In this document: in pieces, positions 64,000 through 64,000 of the stretch
Position numbering within the stretch: position 1 is the first letter of the stretch
Layout: each line of letters opens with the position of its first letter
DNA from: DTU052 sp050951725
GTDB taxonomy: Bacteria; Bacillota; Syntrophomonadia; Syntrophomonadales; DTU052
Reading direction: 5' to 3'
Assembly: GCA_050951725.1 (NCBI GenBank)
Contig: JBMNJO010000001.1
Span: forward strand, 682,001-746,000
Length of the DNA stretch: 64,000 nt
Translations under genes and position numbers: made by a program
The notes under the pieces: generated by a model
Told to the model about the DNA's origin: nothing
Databases searched by the model: none
The model's input: the letters and a program-made list of their open reading frames with translations, nothing else

Positions 64000-64000
64000 C

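Overview
The window reads as a chromosome segment of an anaerobic, endospore-forming Clostridia-type Firmicute, most like a syntrophic fatty-acid oxidiser of the Syntrophomonas kind. Evidence: a ger(A/K)-type germinant receptor operon, an oxygen-independent siroheme-dependent haem pathway, a selenocysteine formate dehydrogenase, EtfBA with a membrane ETF:quinone oxidoreductase, frequent TTG/GTG starts with strong GGAGG sites, and no oxygen-respiration genes. The species assignment is inference.

1-28 kb is almost entirely minus strand and forms one theme. An acyl-CoA dehydrogenase (cut by the left edge) and etfB-etfA-EMO-like oxidoreductase carry electrons from acyl-CoA to menaquinone. A haem cluster (siroheme synthase N domain, hemA, hemC, cobA-hemD, ahbC, hemB, ahbD, ahbA, ahbB, hemL, then cheR) makes haem b through siroheme. 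Next upstream lie tatA, fdhE and fdhABI (a Tat-exported, membrane-bound formate dehydrogenase with in-frame UGA and a SECIS-like hairpin), tatC, and late menaquinone genes (hepT, ubiX, ubiA, ubiD, and a degenerate prenyl synthase subunit). Together these could supply most parts of reverse electron transfer from butyryl-CoA-level electrons to CO2/formate.

28.6-34.7 kb (minus): speH, a fumarylacetoacetate-hydrolase family gene with a MarR regulator, then a four-gene set (SMR-type transporter, DUF362, GT39-like glycosyltransferase, DPPR-synthase-like UbiA) suggesting lipid-linked sugar transfer. 35-38 kb (plus): trpS with an unexplained terminator in its leader, a polysaccharide deacetylase and an archaeal-type phosphoglycerate mutase.

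38-44.7 kb is a looser stretch of short genes: nitroreductase, tRNA-Pro(GGG), a YmaF-like His-rich protein, a gamma-glutamylcyclotransferase-like protein, an acyl-CoA synthetase, DUF3795, small membrane proteins, a decayed SGNH hydrolase tail and a DUF4359-like protein.

44.7-50.2 kb: two 4-hydroxybutyryl-CoA dehydratase/HpaB-family genes read leftward from a near-perfect sigma-54 promoter, with a divergent sigma-54 activator. 50.2-54 kb: a 59-residue heptad-repeat protein and a solitary carB. 54-64 kb (minus): a membrane protein, gerKA-KB-KC, an ABC importer of the SsuABC/ThiXYZ type, a GGDEF/HD-GYP protein and a fragment of a further gene.

A palindromic repeat family (TGCATCA arm, GGGGAC/GTCCCC core) occurs as a single unit near 36.1 kb, as two-unit composites with a 3-nt spacer at 44.7 and 58.8 kb, and as a diverged copy near 54.2 kb.
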